From Saprospiraceae bacterium (GTDB lineage Bacteria; Bacteroidota; Bacteroidia; Chitinophagales; Saprospiraceae): a stretch of 64,000 nucleotides of DNA. Below, piece after piece: positions 62,753 through 64,000 of the stretch. Location: the NCBI GenBank assembly GCA_028285545.1, contig JANQPA010000106.1, positions 48,065-112,064 on the forward strand. The letters are read 5' to 3'. The notes below the pieces were generated by a model. That model was not told where the DNA came from, did no database searches, and saw nothing but the letters and a program-made list of their open reading frames with translations. Each line of letters opens with the position of its first letter. Positions within the stretch are counted from its first letter, which is position 1. A program made the position numbers and the translations under genes.

Positions 62753-64000
62753 TCAGCCTCTAAACTGCTTGGGTGTCATGCCAAATTCCTCAGAAAAGCA
62801 CTTTGAGAAGTAACTGAGGTTTACAAACCCGACCTCATAAGCCACTTGTGAAATGTTTAAATCTGTATTTTTTAGAAGTGATTTGGAATGATGAAGGCGG
62901 ACTGAACGGATGAAAATAGCTGGAGAGTGATTTGTTAAGGCTTTGATTTTGGCAAAAAAACTAGAGCGTCCCATCCCCAACATTTTAGCCAGATCATTTG
63001 GTCCGAAATTTTCGTTGTCGATATTTTGTTCCACAGCTTCCCGGACTTTTTGAATAAAAGCATCTTCGATTTGGATGGTTGGATTATTGGAAGGCTGAAG
63101 AGCTTCCTGGCTACTATACCTTTCCTGAAGGCGACGACGGATTTCGATTAGTTTTTCCAAGCTGACCATTAGCTCTTTTTTATTAAAAGGTTTGGCCAGA
63201 TAAACATCCGCTCCTTTTTCAAGACCCTCAATTCGGGATTCGATATCTGCCTTTGCTGTTAATAAAACAATGGGAATATGACTGGTTCGCTGATCCAATT
63301 TAAGCCTCTGACAAAGTTCAAAACCATCTTTTACAGGCATCATAACATCACTTAAAATGATATCGGGTGTTTTTTCGAAAGCCTGATCGATCCCCTCCTG
63401 CCCATTTTTAGCAAAGGATAATTGATATTGATCTTGTAAACAAGTGATCAAATATTGGACGATATCAGGATTGTCTTCTACTATTAATAAGTTCGGGAGT
63501 GTTCTATTTCCATTGACAATAGGGTTTATTTGAAGATCTTCTGAGGTAGCGATTTGAGACTGAATAGAATTGACTATTTGATCGGACAATAATACCTCAT
63601 CCTTGACCATTTTGGCCTTTCTTTTAATCGGAAGATAAATAGTAATAGTGGTTCCGCTTTCAGGGGAAGAATGTTCCTGACTACTTTCAACGATTATTTG
63701 GCCATTCATCAATTTGATGAGTTCTTTTGTTAAGGCCAGGCCAATACCAGTACCCCCGGCTCCCTCCTTCGCTTTTTGATTATGGGTTCCCTGGTAAAAG
63801 CGATCAAAAACATAAGGCAATTGTTCTTTAGAGATCCCAATGCCAGTATCCTTTACCTCTAAGGAAAAGGTAAAGGTAGTATCCAAAGAAGCACGAATGT
63901 CTATTTTACCTCCCTGAGGAGTGAATTTGATGGCATTGGATAGTAAATTGGAAACTATCCTTAGAAACTTTTCCGGATCATAATCCATGATTAATTTCTC
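62753..64000 (-). CDS. Hybrid two-component system sensor/regulator (HTCS), copy 2, partial
   Basis: Only the C-terminal ~415 residues are in the window; the frame stays open to the right edge (an internal Met at 63988 is not the start, since the residues before it match copy 1). Visible are the end of the histidine-kinase ATPase (N-L-L-S-N-A-I-K-F, D-T-G-I-G-I-S, G-T-G-I-G-L-A), the receiver (V-E-D-N-P-D-I-V, L-S-D-V-M-M-P, A-K-P-F) and the AraC HTH (ending M-T-P-K-Q-F-R-G). It is close to copy 1 over the whole overlap. The recognition helices differ at several positions (for example N-L-S-Y-F-S-K for D-P-N-Y-F-T-R), so the two may prefer different sites. Confidence 0.92.
   Translation of the reverse strand, partial: EKLIMDYDPEKFLRIVSNLLSNAIKFTPQGGKIDIRASLDTTFTFSLEVKDTGIGISKEQLPYVFDRFYQGTHNQKAKEGAGGTGIGLALTKELIKLMNGQIIVESSQEHSSPESGTTITIYLPIKRKAKMVKDEVLLSDQIVNSIQSQIATSEDLQINPIVNGNRTLPNLLIVEDNPDIVQYLITCLQDQYQLSFAKNGQEGIDQAFEKTPDIILSDVMMPVKDGFELCQRLKLDQRTSHIPIVLLTAKADIESRIEGLEKGADVYLAKPFNKKELMVSLEKLIEIRRRLQERYSSQEALQPSNNPTIQIEDAFIQKVREAVEQNIDNENFGPNDLAKMLGMGRSSFFAKIKALTNHSPAIFIRSVRLHHSKSLLKNTDLNISQVAYEVGFVNLSYFSKCFSEEFGMTPKQFRG

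Noticed and set aside
43778..64000. Polysaccharide utilisation locus
   Set aside because: Despite two HTCS genes, no SusC, SusD, glycoside hydrolase, lyase or sulfatase is present in the window.

Overview
The window looks like chromosome of a member of the Bacteroidota, most likely the Saprospiria/Lewinella-like branch. The evidence is: two giant secreted proteins with C-terminal type IX secretion (T9SS) sorting domains, hybrid two-component systems (HTCS) with AraC output domains, many small lipoproteins, several ECF sigma/anti-sigma pairs, AraC regulators with a membrane sensor half, a few promoters of the Bacteroidota form TTTG-N18-20-TAnnTTTG, and little use of Shine-Dalgarno sites. No tRNA, rRNA, CRISPR array, prophage or intact insertion sequence was seen. 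Placement below phylum is inference.

Layout. (1) 20-11645: two co-directional genes for an 809-aa protein of degenerate repeats and a 3045-aa protein, both without an export signal and of unknown function. They end at a perfect hairpin shared with a convergent small secreted protein. (2) 11706-16864: secreted two-repeat protein, M23 peptidase lipoprotein, short accessory SSB, TraB/GumN-like lipoprotein. (3) 15575-19281: first ECF sigma/anti-sigma pair, and a serine hydrolase. (4) 19490-22736: DUF5916-type outer-membrane protein and an alpha/beta-hydrolase lipoprotein. (5) 22964-26429: second ECF operon (sigma, membrane HEAT-like anti-sigma, DUF4097-like protein, hydrolase-TPR fusion). (6) 26488-30253: serine hydrolase, membrane AraC regulator, secreted protein. 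(7) 30378-34981: third ECF operon, ending in an exported TPR-CHAT protease-like protein. (8) 35353-39548: sugar transporter plus ribokinase, a decayed TolB-like fragment, S41 peptidase lipoprotein, SRPBCC protein. (9) 39911-43611: M1 metallopeptidase and a second membrane AraC regulator. (10) 43778-64000: a tandem duplication, both copies on the minus strand, of a two-gene module: HTCS sensor followed by a ~2360-aa HYR-repeat T9SS-exported giant. The second HTCS runs off the window edge.

How the parts may work together. The three ECF loci look like envelope-stress or surface-signalling switches. The third couples an ECF sigma to a periplasm-facing caspase-like CHAT domain. The duplicated HTCS/giant modules have no SusC/SusD or glycoside hydrolase nearby. 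Each has the same TTGGA direct repeat at a 21-bp spacing upstream of the giant and the same palindromic 3' cassette downstream, so each HTCS probably controls its own giant surface protein. Short repeats of several kinds (GTTCC-based 7/8-mers, a 14-unit CAATNN tract, palindromes and an 87-bp in-frame insertion) mark this as a repeat-rich, actively changing region.
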